This document shows, piece by piece, positions 48,759-57,107 of a DNA stretch of 64,000 bases (positions within the stretch are counted from its first letter, which is position 1; the number at the start of each line of letters is the position of its first letter). Made by a program: the position numbers and the translations under genes. Source of the DNA: Streptomyces sp. CG4 (lineage in GTDB: Bacteria > Actinomycetota > Actinomycetes > Streptomycetales > Streptomycetaceae); assembly GCF_041080655.1 (NCBI RefSeq), contig NZ_CP163525.1:6882001-6946000 (forward strand), in the 5' to 3' direction. A model generated the notes under the pieces. That model had not been told where the DNA came from and made no database searches. It saw nothing but the letters and a program-made list of their open reading frames with translations.

Positions 48759-50135
48759 TCAGCTCACCCGGCGTACCACGTACGCCGTTCCCCGCTCCGC
48801 CGGCTCCTCCCCGACGTACTCCTGCCCCCGCATCGCGCACCACGCCGGGATGTCCAGGCGGGCGGCCTCGTCGTCGGAGAGGACGCGGACGGTCCCGCCC
48901 ACCGGTACCCGGTCGAACACCTTGGCCAGTTCGATGACCGGGATCGGGCAGCGCTTGCCGAGGGAGTCGACGACGAGTTCGCCCGGGCCGGCCTGTGTGG
49001 CCGGTGTCGGCGCGCCCAGCTTCTCGCGCACTCCCGCGACGGTTCCCGGCAGCACCGCGAGGAACCGCTCCACGTCCTCCTCGGCCGCCCCCATCGGCAG
49101 GGACACCCGGACATTGCCCTCGCTCAGCACACCCATGGCCTTCAGGACATGGCTGGGCGTCAGCGTGCTGCTCGTGCAGGAGGAGCCGGAGGAGACGGAG
49201 AAGCCCTCGCGGTCCAGTTCGTGCAGCAGGGCCTCGCCGTCGACGTAGAGGCAGGAGAAGGTGACGATCCCGGGCAGCCGTCGCTCGGGGTCGCCGACGA
49301 CCTCCACATCCGGCACCAGCTGCGGCACCCGCGCCCGGATCCGCTCCGTCAGCTCCCGCAGCCGTACCGCCTCCTGGGCCGCCTCGGCCCGTACCGCGCG
49401 CAGCGAGGCGACGGCCGCCACGACGGCCGGGATGTCCTCGAACCCGGGCGCCCGCCCCGACTCCCGCTCGTCGGCCGGGCCTTGGGCGGCGAACCGCACC
49501 CCCTTGCGTACGGCGAGCAGCCCGACCCCGGACGGCCCGCCCCACTTGTGCGCACTGGCCGTCAGCAGCGACCAGGCACCCCCGACCGGCCCCCACCCCA
49601 GCGACTGTGCCGCGTCCACCAGCAGCGGCACACCGGCGGCCCGGCACGCCTCGGCCGCCTCGGCCACCGGCTGAACGGTCCCCACCTCGTGGTTGGCCGA
49701 CTGCAGGACGGCCAGCGCGGTGTCCGGACGGAGCGCCTCCGCGAAGCCGGACGGGTCCACGGCGCCGGCCCGGTTCACCGGCACCCGGGTCACCGTCCCC
49801 CCGTCCGCCTCGAACACCTCCGCCGAATGGAGTACGGAGGAGTGTTCGACCGCCGACACGATCAGGTGGCGCCCCACCCGCCGCCTCCCGGCCAACGCAC
49901 CCGCGATGCCGCTGTGTACGGCCCGCGTTCCGGAGGGGGTGAAGACCACCTCGTCCGCCCGGCACCCGACAGCCTCGGCGGCCGCCTCCCGAGCGGCGTC
50001 GAGCAGCATGCGAGCCTTACGGCCCTCCCGATACAGCCGCGCGGGATCCGCCCATCCCTCATCCAGAGAGGCCAACAGCGCCTGACGGGCAACGGGATGG
50101 AGAGGAACGGCGGAGGCAGCGTCAAAGTAGGCCAT
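48759..50135 (-). CDS. Cysteine desulfurase-like PLP enzyme fused to TusA sulfur-carrier domain
   Basis: A 458-residue fusion. Residues 1-370 are a class V aminotransferase/IscS-like enzyme: HSSVLHSAEVFEA, the PLP lysine in LTASAHKWGGPSGVG, and the active-site cysteine loop SVSSGSSCTSSTLTPSHVL. Residues about 385-458 are a TusA/SirA domain with the persulfide cysteine in VDSLGKRCPIPVIELAK. The fusion could hand sulfur from the desulfurase straight to the carrier. The acceptor (tRNA thiolation, molybdopterin or another route) is unknown. It is divergent from ctaC, with a dispersed repeat between. Confidence 0.9.
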   Translation of the reverse strand: MAYFDAASAVPLHPVARQALLASLDEGWADPARLYREGRKARMLLDAAREAAAEAVGCRADEVVFTPSGTRAVHSGIAGALAGRRRVGRHLIVSAVEHSSVLHSAEVFEADGGTVTRVPVNRAGAVDPSGFAEALRPDTALAVLQSANHEVGTVQPVAEAAEACRAAGVPLLVDAAQSLGWGPVGGAWSLLTASAHKWGGPSGVGLLAVRKGVRFAAQGPADERESGRAPGFEDIPAVVAAVASLRAVRAEAAQEAVRLRELTERIRARVPQLVPDVEVVGDPERRLPGIVTFSCLYVDGEALLHELDREGFSVSSGSSCTSSTLTPSHVLKAMGVLSEGNVRVSLPMGAAEEDVERFLAVLPGTVAGVREKLGAPTPATQAGPGELVVDSLGKRCPIPVIELAKVFDRVPVGGTVRVLSDDEAARLDIPAWCAMRGQEYVGEEPAERGTAYVVRRVS

Positions 50136-50173
50136 ACGGCAACGTTAAGACCCCGGCGGAGGGAGCCGACCCA

Positions 50174-50230
50174 GGGGCGCGTGGCTGTGTCAATTGCGGC
50201 TCCGCCGCGGGGCGCGACCAGCCACGACGA
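50174..50230 (+). repeat. Dispersed GGGGCGCGGGGC-type repeat, copy B
   Basis: GGGGCGCGTGGCTGTGTC, then GCGGCTCCGCCGCGGGGCGC and GACCAGCCACGACG. It is the most complete copy of the family in the window, including the GTGGCT / AGCCAC outer complement that can fold into a long hairpin around the GCGGCTCCGCCGC core. Confidence 0.7.
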
Positions 50231-50415
50231 GCCCCCGGCCGCCAATTCAGCGAACCACCCACTCCAGTAGGCCCCCCTCCCCGCGAACCCCCGGAGGGCG
50301 TCGGCTAGGGTTTGGTCCGCATAAACATCCAAACCCCTGCCCGCCGCAGGGCGGCGACCGACCAGCGAGAAGGCCGCAGCCGACCGCGCGGGCGAGACTC
50401 TCGGGAAGGCGCTAC

Positions 50416-51375
50416 GTGAGTCCCAACGGCTCCGACCGCTCGCCGCGGCGCCCGATGCGGCGGAAGCTGCTGCAGGCACTGACCGCGGGCCTGGTCCTGG
50501 CGACCGCAACCGGTTGCACATACAAGGACTTCCCCCGCCTTGGCATGCCCACCCCGACCACGGAAGAGGCTCCGCGGATCCTCTCCCTGTGGCAGGGCTC
50601 CTGGGCTGCCGCACTGGCCACCGGCGTGCTGGTGTGGGGCCTGATCCTGTGGAGTGCTTTCTTCCACCGGCGCAGCCGCACCAAGGTCGAGGTACCTCCG
50701 CAGACCCGGTACAACATGCCGATCGAGGCCCTGTACACGGTGGTCCCGATCATCATCATCTCGGTGCTCTTCTACTTCACGGCCCGGGACGAGTCGAAGC
50801 TCCTGGACCTCTCCAAGAAGCCGGACCTCACGGTCAACGTGGTCGGCTACCAGTGGAGCTGGGGCTTCAACTACGTCGAGAACGTTCCCGGTGTTGCCGG
50901 CGACGCCAAGACCGACAAGAACCTGGACGCCATTCCGGACCGGTTCAAGAAGGACTTCCCGGTGAACGCCGGCGGCGTCTACGACGCCGGTACGCCCGCC
51001 ACGAAGAACCCGCAGACGGGCAACCCGGGTCCGACGCTCTGGCTCCCCAAGGGCAAGACGGTCCGCTTCGTCCTCACCTCTCGTGACGTCATCCACTCCT
51101 TCTGGGTGGTGCCGTTCCTGATGAAGATGGACGTGATCCCGGGCCACACCAACTCGTTCCAGGTGACTCCCAACCAGGAGGGCACCTTCCTCGGCAAGTG
51201 CGCCGAGCTCTGCGGCGTCGACCACTCCCGGATGCTGTTCAACGTGAAGGTCGTCTCGCCCGAGCGGTACGAGCAGCACCTCAAGGACCTCGCCAAGAAG
51301 GGGCAGACCGGTTACATTCCCGCCGGCATCGCGCAGACGAGCCACGAGAAGAACCGGGAGACGAACAACCTGTGA
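50416..51375 (+). CDS. ctaC: Cytochrome c oxidase subunit II
   Basis: CuA-bearing subunit of the aa3 oxidase; 319 residues. A lipoprotein-type signal (AGLVLATATGC) is followed by two membrane helices (WAAALATGVLVWGLILWSAF; YTVVPIIIISVLFYFTA) and the cupredoxin domain. CuA ligands are in DVIHSFWVVPF (His) and CAELCGVDHSRM (two Cys, Glu, His, Met). The GTG start follows GGGAAGG. It overlaps ctaD (GTGA-type, 4 bp). Confidence 0.95.
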   Translation: MSPNGSDRSPRRPMRRKLLQALTAGLVLATATGCTYKDFPRLGMPTPTTEEAPRILSLWQGSWAAALATGVLVWGLILWSAFFHRRSRTKVEVPPQTRYNMPIEALYTVVPIIIISVLFYFTARDESKLLDLSKKPDLTVNVVGYQWSWGFNYVENVPGVAGDAKTDKNLDAIPDRFKKDFPVNAGGVYDAGTPATKNPQTGNPGPTLWLPKGKTVRFVLTSRDVIHSFWVVPFLMKMDVIPGHTNSFQVTPNQEGTFLGKCAELCGVDHSRMLFNVKVVSPERYEQHLKDLAKKGQTGYIPAGIAQTSHEKNRETNNL

Positions 51376-53105
51376 GCATCCTCAACGAACCCCAGGGTGC
51401 CGCGGCAGCTGAAGGCTCGTACGCGGACGAGCTGCCGGTCAGGCGCAAGCAGCCCGGCAACGTAGTGGTGAAGTGGCTGACGACCACCGACCACAAGACG
51501 ATCGGGACGATGTACCTCGCGACGTCGTTCGCGTTCTTCCTGATCGGTGGCGTGATGGCGCTGCTCATGCGCGCCGAGCTGGCCCGGCCGGGTCTGCAGA
51601 TCATGTCGAACGAGCAGTTCAACCAGGCGTTCACGATGCACGGCACGATCATGCTGCTGATGTTCGCGACGCCGCTGTTCGCCGGCTTCGCGAACTGGAT
51701 CATGCCGCTGCAGATCGGCGCGCCGGACGTGGCGTTCCCGCGGCTGAACATGTTCGCCTACTGGCTGTACCTGTTCGGCTCCACGATCGCGGTGGGTGGC
51801 TTCCTCACCCCCGAGGGCGCGGCCGACTTCGGCTGGTTCGCCTACTCGCCGCTGTCGGACGCGGTCCGCTCCCCGGGTGTCGGCGCCGACATGTGGATCA
51901 TGGGTCTGGCCTTCTCCGGCTTCGGCACCATCCTCGGCTCGGTCAACTTCATCACCACGATCATCTGCATGCGCGCCCCGGGCATGACCATGTTCCGCAT
52001 GCCGATCTTCGTGTGGAACGTGCTGCTCACCGGTGTCCTGGTCCTGCTCGCCTTCCCGGTCCTCGCGGCCGCGCTGTTCGCCCTGGAGGCGGACCGCAAG
52101 TTCGGCGCCCATGTCTTCGACGCCGCCAACGGCGGCGCCTTGCTGTGGCAACACCTCTTCTGGTTCTTCGGACACCCAGAGGTGTACATCATCGCGCTGC
52201 CGTTCTTCGGAATCATCTCCGAGGTGATCCCGGTGTTCTCCCGCAAGCCGATGTTCGGCTACATGGGCCTGATCGCCGCGACCATCGCGATCGCCGGTCT
52301 GTCCGTGACGGTGTGGGCCCACCACATGTACGTCACCGGCGGTGTGCTGCTGCCGTTCTTCTCCTTCATGACCTTCCTGATCGCCGTACCGACCGGTGTG
52401 AAGTTCTTCAACTGGATCGGCACGATGTGGAAGGGCTCGTTGTCCTTCGAGACACCGATGCTCTGGGCGACCGGCTTCCTGATCACCTTCACGTTCGGTG
52501 GTCTGACCGGTGTCATCCTGGCCTCGCCGCCGATGGACTTCCACGTCTCCGACTCGTACTTCGTGGTGGCCCACTTCCACTACGTGGTCTTCGGCACGGT
52601 CGTCTTCGCCATGTTCTCCGGCTTCCACTTCTGGTGGCCGAAGATGACCGGCAAGATGCTGGACGAGCGCCTCGGCAAGATCACCTTCTGGACGCTGTTC
52701 GTCGGCTTCCACGGCACCTTCCTGGTCCAGCACTGGCTCGGTGCCGAGGGCATGCCGCGTCGTTACGCCGACTATCTGGCGGCCGACGGCTTCACCGCCC
52801 TGAACACGATCTCGACCATCAGCTCCTTCCTGCTCGGCCTGTCGATCCTGCCGTTCCTCTACAACGTGTGGAAGACGGCCAAGTACGGCAAGCCGGTCAA
52901 CGTGGACGACCCGTGGGGCTACGGCCGTTCGCTGGAGTGGGCGACCTCCTGCCCGCCGCCGCGGCACAACTTCCTCACCCTGCCGCGGATTCGCAGTGAA
53001 TCCCCGGCATTCGATCTGCACCACCCCGAGATCGCCGCGCTCGAGCAGCTTGAGTACGCCGGTCACGGCACCGCCGTCGAGGGCAGCAAGGAGGCCGGCA
53101 AGTGA
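51372..53105 (+). CDS. ctaD: Cytochrome c oxidase subunit I
   Basis: Catalytic heme-copper subunit of the aa3 oxidase; 577 residues with twelve membrane helices. Low-spin heme histidine in QAFTMHGTIMLLMF, CuB and Tyr-His crosslink region in LFWFFGHPEVYIIALPFFG, CuB histidines in VWAHHMYVTG, and heme a3/a histidines in VVAHFHYVVFG. The GTG start overlaps the ctaC stop. A polar C-terminal tail follows the last helix, as in other actinobacterial CtaD. Confidence 0.97.
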   Translation: MSILNEPQGAAAAEGSYADELPVRRKQPGNVVVKWLTTTDHKTIGTMYLATSFAFFLIGGVMALLMRAELARPGLQIMSNEQFNQAFTMHGTIMLLMFATPLFAGFANWIMPLQIGAPDVAFPRLNMFAYWLYLFGSTIAVGGFLTPEGAADFGWFAYSPLSDAVRSPGVGADMWIMGLAFSGFGTILGSVNFITTIICMRAPGMTMFRMPIFVWNVLLTGVLVLLAFPVLAAALFALEADRKFGAHVFDAANGGALLWQHLFWFFGHPEVYIIALPFFGIISEVIPVFSRKPMFGYMGLIAATIAIAGLSVTVWAHHMYVTGGVLLPFFSFMTFLIAVPTGVKFFNWIGTMWKGSLSFETPMLWATGFLITFTFGGLTGVILASPPMDFHVSDSYFVVAHFHYVVFGTVVFAMFSGFHFWWPKMTGKMLDERLGKITFWTLFVGFHGTFLVQHWLGAEGMPRRYADYLAADGFTALNTISTISSFLLGLSILPFLYNVWKTAKYGKPVNVDDPWGYGRSLEWATSCPPPRHNFLTLPRIRSESPAFDLHHPEIAALEQLEYAGHGTAVEGSKEAGK

Positions 53106-53500
53106 AGATCCAGGGTCGGATGTTCATCTGGCTGAGCGTCTTCATCCTGATCATGGCCATCGTGTATGGCGTGTGGTCGAAGGAGCCGGCCGGTACCACC
53201 GCACTGTTCCTGGCCTTCGGCCTGAGCGTCATGATCGGCTTCTACCTGGGCTTCACCGCCCGGCGGGTCGACGCGGGCGCCCAGGACGACATGGAGGCCG
53301 ATGTCGCGGACGACGCGGGCGAGCTGGGCTTCTTCAGCCCGCACAGCTGGCAGCCGCTCATGCTGGGCTTCGGCGGTGCGATCGCCTTCCTCAGCATCGC
53401 GGTCGGCTGGTGGCTGATCTACTTCTCGGCCCCGTTCATCGTGGTCGGTCTGTTCGGCTGGGTGTTCGAGTACTACCACGGTGAGAACCGCACCCAGTAG
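53102..53500 (+). CDS. ctaF: Cytochrome c oxidase subunit IV, actinobacterial type
   Basis: A 132-residue subunit with four membrane helices (MFIWLSVFILIMAIVYGVWS, then ALFLAFGLSVMIGFYLGF, PLMLGFGGAIAFLSIAVGWW and APFIVVGLFGWVFEYYH). This small protein is specific to actinobacterial aa3 oxidases. It overlaps ctaD by 4 bp (GTGA), giving the coupled unit ctaC-ctaD-ctaF. Confidence 0.93.
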   Translation: MKIQGRMFIWLSVFILIMAIVYGVWSKEPAGTTALFLAFGLSVMIGFYLGFTARRVDAGAQDDMEADVADDAGELGFFSPHSWQPLMLGFGGAIAFLSIAVGWWLIYFSAPFIVVGLFGWVFEYYHGENRTQ

Positions 53501-53516
53501 CACACGAGCGCAGCCA

Positions 53517-53558
53517 CCGGAAGCCCGGACACTCCATCAGGAGGGTCTGGGCTTCCGG
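53517..53558 (+). terminator. Terminator after ctaCDF
   Basis: CCGGAAGCCC (53517-53526) and GGGCTTCCGG (53549-53558) are perfect 10-bp complements with a CCTTTCC tail, 16 bp after ctaF. Confidence 0.7.
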
Positions 53559-53678
53559 CCTTTCCGCGCGGCCCACCTGCCCCGTCACCCGTCCGCTGTC
53601 GGCCGCCTGCCGCAGTGTCGATCACTCGAACGGATTACCTGCCGCGCCGGTGAGGTCTGCGCCTCATAGCGTGATCGT

Positions 53679-54941
53679 ATGAACCACATTCCGCGGACCC
53701 GCACCGTCGTCGGCTGCACCCTGCTGGTGACCGCACTCGGCGCGGGCGTCACCGCCTGCGGCTCGGACGGCAACCCCTTGTCCGCCAAGCCGTACGACGC
53801 GGCGGGCCTGATCTCCTTCAACGGCCCCATCGACGCAGGGAAGCGGGCCGACCCGGACAAGCCCCTGGAGATCACCGCCAACAGCGACGACGACCAGATC
53901 ACCGACGTCACCGTCCAGGACTCCACAGGGCGCTATGTGGCGGGCGAACTCGCCGCCGACGGCAGCAGATGGCACAGCACCGCTCCGCTGGCCGCCAACG
54001 CCCACTACACGGTCACGGTGAGCACCGAGGACGACGACGGCGCGCCCGGCCGCAAGGTCCTCGCGTTCGACACCAGCCTGCCCACGAACAAGAAGCGACT
54101 GACCGTCACCTTCGGGCCGGACGCCGGCGAGTACGGCGTGGGACAGCCCATCACCGCCCAACTCGACCAGGAGGTCAAGGACAGGGCGCAGCGCGCCGTC
54201 GTGGAGAACGCCCTCCGGGTGAGCTCCGCACCGGCCGTGCAGGGCTCCTGGTACTGGGTGAACGGCAAGGAGCTCCACTACCGGCCCAAGGAGTACTGGC
54301 CCACCCACGCCACCATCACGGTGCACAGCAACCTGGACGGCATGAAGATCGGCGACCGGTTGTGGGGCGGCAGGTCCCAGCCGCTCACGATCACCACGGG
54401 GGAGCGGATCGAGGCCCTCACGGACGCCGCGGCGCACCGGCTGACGGTCTACAAGAACGGCGCGGTGCTCAGAGCGCTCCCCGTCACCACCGGCAAGCCC
54501 GGCTGGGAGACCCGCAGCGGCGTCAAGGTCATCCTGGCCAAGCAGTACTTCGTCCGCATGCGCGGTACCACGGTCGGCATCGCCGCGGGCACCTCCGACT
54601 CGTACGACCTGCCGGTGTACTGGGCCACCCGGGTGACCTGGTCCGGCGAGTTCGTCCACGCGGCGCCCTGGTCCGTGGGCTCACAGGGCTACGCGAACGT
54701 CAGCCACGGCTGCACCGGCATGAGCACGGCGAACGCCGCGTGGTTCTTCAACACCGTCCACGAGGGCGACATCGTCAAGGTCGTCAACACCAACGGCAAG
54801 GCGATGGAACCCTTCGGCAACGGCTTCGGCGACTGGAACCTGGACTGGAAGAGATGGAGCCAGGGCAGCGCCCTGACCCGCGGCACGACGAACACACCGT
54901 CGGAGACGAACACGGTACGTCTCCAGCCGGCAGCGCTGTAG
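53679..54941 (+). CDS. L,D-transpeptidase, lipoprotein, with Ig-like domains
   Basis: A 420-residue exterior enzyme that makes 3-3 peptidoglycan crosslinks. The signal peptide ends in a lipobox (LGAGVTAC). Two Ig-like domains (residues about 45-260) precede the YkuD catalytic domain (about 260-385), whose active site is EFVHAAPWSVGSQGYANVSH then GCTGMS, with catalytic cysteine in SHGC. The C-terminal extension is Trp-rich (GDWNLDWKRWSQG). It lies between the two halves of the respiratory cluster but has no functional tie to them that I can see. Confidence 0.92.
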   Translation: MNHIPRTRTVVGCTLLVTALGAGVTACGSDGNPLSAKPYDAAGLISFNGPIDAGKRADPDKPLEITANSDDDQITDVTVQDSTGRYVAGELAADGSRWHSTAPLAANAHYTVTVSTEDDDGAPGRKVLAFDTSLPTNKKRLTVTFGPDAGEYGVGQPITAQLDQEVKDRAQRAVVENALRVSSAPAVQGSWYWVNGKELHYRPKEYWPTHATITVHSNLDGMKIGDRLWGGRSQPLTITTGERIEALTDAAAHRLTVYKNGAVLRALPVTTGKPGWETRSGVKVILAKQYFVRMRGTTVGIAAGTSDSYDLPVYWATRVTWSGEFVHAAPWSVGSQGYANVSHGCTGMSTANAAWFFNTVHEGDIVKVVNTNGKAMEPFGNGFGDWNLDWKRWSQGSALTRGTTNTPSETNTVRLQPAAL

Positions 54942-54949
54942 CGAACCCA

Positions 54950-55000
54950 GGGGCGCGGGCTGTGCCGACAGGAGGGTCCGCCGCGCGGGCGCGAAGAGGC
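54950..55000 (+). repeat. Dispersed GGGGCGCGGGGC-type repeat, degenerate copy
   Basis: Starts GGGGCGCGGGCTGTGCCGAC and continues with GTCCGCCGCGCGGGCGCGAA. It resembles copies A and B but is diverged in the middle. It follows directly on the L,D-transpeptidase stop and precedes the end of the convergent receiver-like gene. Confidence 0.5.
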
Positions 55001-55039
55001 CCCACGGCCCGCACCGGCGCAGAGGTCCCACGCCCCGGG

Positions 55040-55444
55040 CTACGAGGCGCTCAGCAACCTCTTCTGACGGAGCAGCGAGGCAAGGGCCGAGGCGAACTCC
55101 ACCGGATCCACCGGCAGCGTCACAGCCGCATCGGCCCGGCTCCAGGTGGCCAGCCACGCATCCTGCGGCCGCCCCATGAGCAGCAGCACCGGCGGGCAGT
55201 TGAACACCTCGTCCTTGATCTGCCGGCACACCCCCATGCCCCCCATCGGCACGGCCTCACCGTCCAGCACACAGACGTCGATACCGCCTCGGCCCAACTC
55301 CCGGACGACCGCCTCGGGGGTGGCGCACTCCACGAACTCGACAAAGGGAACATCAGGAGCCGGTTTACGGCCGGAGGCCAGCCGTACTTGCTCGCGGGTG
55401 GTGGAGTCGTCGCTGTAGACCAGCACCGTGGCGGTCGGCTGCAT
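55040..55444 (-). CDS. Stand-alone receiver-like protein, degenerate
   Basis: A 134-residue protein with the fold pattern of a CheY receiver (VLVYSDDSTTREQVRLASGR; GIDVCVLDGEAVPMGGMGVC; PPVLLLMGRPQDAWLATWS). The acidic DD pair and an Asp at the phospho-acceptor position (VLDGE) are present, but the usual Thr/Ser is missing and the conserved Lys is replaced in AAVTLPVDPVEF. Phosphorylation may not occur normally; it could be a pseudo-receiver partner. No output domain is fused. It is divergent from ctaE. Confidence 0.75.
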   Translation of the reverse strand: MQPTATVLVYSDDSTTREQVRLASGRKPAPDVPFVEFVECATPEAVVRELGRGGIDVCVLDGEAVPMGGMGVCRQIKDEVFNCPPVLLLMGRPQDAWLATWSRADAAVTLPVDPVEFASALASLLRQKRLLSAS

Positions 55445-55600
55445 GGTTCCTCCGGGACGTCGGCGTCGTACGGACGGGAAGTACAGGGCCGTTCGGGGCG
55501 GATGTTACTCCCGTCGAAGTCTCCCTGAACACCACGTCAACACCGGTTCGGCGGGCAGCAACACTCCGAACGGCACCCCCCGGAGTGAGGGCGGGATAAG

Positions 55601-55621
55601 CGACCGACATAATGTCGGTCG
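55601..55621. promoter_or_regulatory. Palindrome across the ctaE start
   Basis: Two 10-bp arms, CGACCGACAT and ATGTCGGTCG, flank a single A. The right arm contains the ATG of ctaE (55612) and the GTG at 55621 begins at its last base. A -10-like CATAAT (55608-55613) lies in the centre. The site could be an operator over the promoter or an RNA hairpin hiding the start codon. Confidence 0.6.
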
Positions 55622-56232
55622 TGGCGACAGCAACGACAGTAGAAACCGGGCACGCGCACCCGTCGGTCAACCGGCCGAACCTCACCAGCGTCGGAACCAT
55701 CATCTGGCTGAGTTCCGAGCTGATGTTCTTCGCGGCCCTCTTCGCGATGTACTTCACCCTGCGATCGGTGACGGGTCCGGCGCACTGGAAGCACATGGCC
55801 GAGGCGCTCAATGTGCCCTTCTCGGCGACGAACACCACGATCCTGGTGCTCTCCTCGCTCACCTGCCAGCTCGGCGTGTTCGCGGCCGAGCGCGGTGACG
55901 TGAAGAAGCTCCGTGGCTGGTTCATCCTCACCTTCATCATGGGTGCGATCTTCATCGGCGGTCAGATCTACGAGTACACGGAGCTGGTGAAGAAGGACGG
56001 CATCTCGCTGTCCTCGGACCCGTACGGCTCGGTGTTCTACCTGACCACCGGCTTCCACGGCATGCACGTGACGGGTGGCCTCATCGCCTTCCTGTTCGTC
56101 CTCGGCCGCACCTACATGGCCAAGAGGTTCACCCACGAGCAGGCGACCGCCGCCATCGTCGTGTCCTACTACTGGCACTTCGTCGATGTGGTCTGGATCG
56201 GCCTTTTCGCCACGATCTACTTGATCAAGTAG
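55612..56232 (+). CDS. ctaE: Cytochrome c oxidase subunit III
   Basis: A 206-residue subunit with five membrane helices (TIIWLSSELMFFAALFAMYF; AIVVSYYWHFVDVVWIGLF). Typical of the short actinobacterial subunit III. The N-terminus (MSVVATATTVETGHAHPSVN) begins inside a perfect palindrome. If the CATAAT is the -10 element, transcription could begin near 55621 and translation could start leaderless at the GTG there, three codons later. It leads the unit ctaE-qcrC-qcrA-qcrB. Confidence 0.95.
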   Translation: MSVVATATTVETGHAHPSVNRPNLTSVGTIIWLSSELMFFAALFAMYFTLRSVTGPAHWKHMAEALNVPFSATNTTILVLSSLTCQLGVFAAERGDVKKLRGWFILTFIMGAIFIGGQIYEYTELVKKDGISLSSDPYGSVFYLTTGFHGMHVTGGLIAFLFVLGRTYMAKRFTHEQATAAIVVSYYWHFVDVVWIGLFATIYLIK

Positions 56233-56294
56233 CGGGACCGGCTCCCGCACATCCAGAAGCACCGACGCAGAAGATCCTGACACCGGGGTAATCC

Positions 56295-57107
56295 GTGAAA
56301 AAGCTCTCCGCACGACGACGCCATCCGCTGGCGGCGGTCGTCGTCCTACTCCTCGCGCTGGCGGCCACTGGGGGGCTGTATGCCGCGTTCGCACCCGCGG
56401 GCAAGGCACAGGCCGATGATTCCGCCCAGTCCCTGACCATCAAGGAGGGCAAGAAGCTCTACGAGGTCGGCTGCGCCAGCTGCCACGGCACCGGTGGCCA
56501 GGGCTCCTCCGACGGACCGAGCCTGGTCGGCGTGGGTGCCGCGGCCGTCGACTTCCAGGTCGGCACCGGCCGTATGCCCGCGGCCACCTCGCAGGGCGCC
56601 CAGGTCCCGCGCAAGAAGGTCGTCTACGACCAGACGCAGATCGACCAGCTCGCCGCCTACATCGCCTCGCTGGGCGCCGGCCCGAGCGTGCCCACCAACG
56701 ACCAGTACGGCCCGGGTGGCGCGGACATCGCCAAGGGCGGCGAGCTGTTCCGCACCAACTGCGCGCAGTGCCACAACTTCACCGGCAAGGGCGGCGCCCT
56801 GACCAAGGGCAAGTTCGCGCCGAGCCTGGAGGGTGTCGCTCCGAAGCACATCTACGAGGCCATGCAGACGGGCCCGCAGAACATGCCGTCCTTCCCCGAC
56901 ACCACGCTGTCTTCGAAGAACAAGAAGGACATCATCGCGTACCTGAACGCGGTCAACGGCGACAAGACGGAGAACCCGGGCGGTCTGGAGCTGGGCGGCC
57001 TCGGGCCGGTCAGTGAGGGTCTGTTCGCCTGGATCTTCGGCCTCGGCGCGCTGATCACGGTCGCCGTCTGGGTCGCCGCTCGGACCGCAAAGGCCAAGAA
57101 GTCATGA
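56295..57107 (+). CDS. qcrC: Diheme cytochrome c of the bcc complex
   Basis: A 270-residue subunit. N-terminal signal/anchor (PLAAVVVLLLALAATGGLYA), two class I cytochrome c domains with heme motifs CASCH and CAQCH, then a C-terminal membrane anchor (LFAWIFGLGALITVAVWVAA). It replaces soluble cytochrome c by linking complex III to the aa3 oxidase in actinobacteria. It overlaps qcrA by 4 bp. Confidence 0.97.
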   Translation: MKKLSARRRHPLAAVVVLLLALAATGGLYAAFAPAGKAQADDSAQSLTIKEGKKLYEVGCASCHGTGGQGSSDGPSLVGVGAAAVDFQVGTGRMPAATSQGAQVPRKKVVYDQTQIDQLAAYIASLGAGPSVPTNDQYGPGGADIAKGGELFRTNCAQCHNFTGKGGALTKGKFAPSLEGVAPKHIYEAMQTGPQNMPSFPDTTLSSKNKKDIIAYLNAVNGDKTENPGGLELGGLGPVSEGLFAWIFGLGALITVAVWVAARTAKAKKS

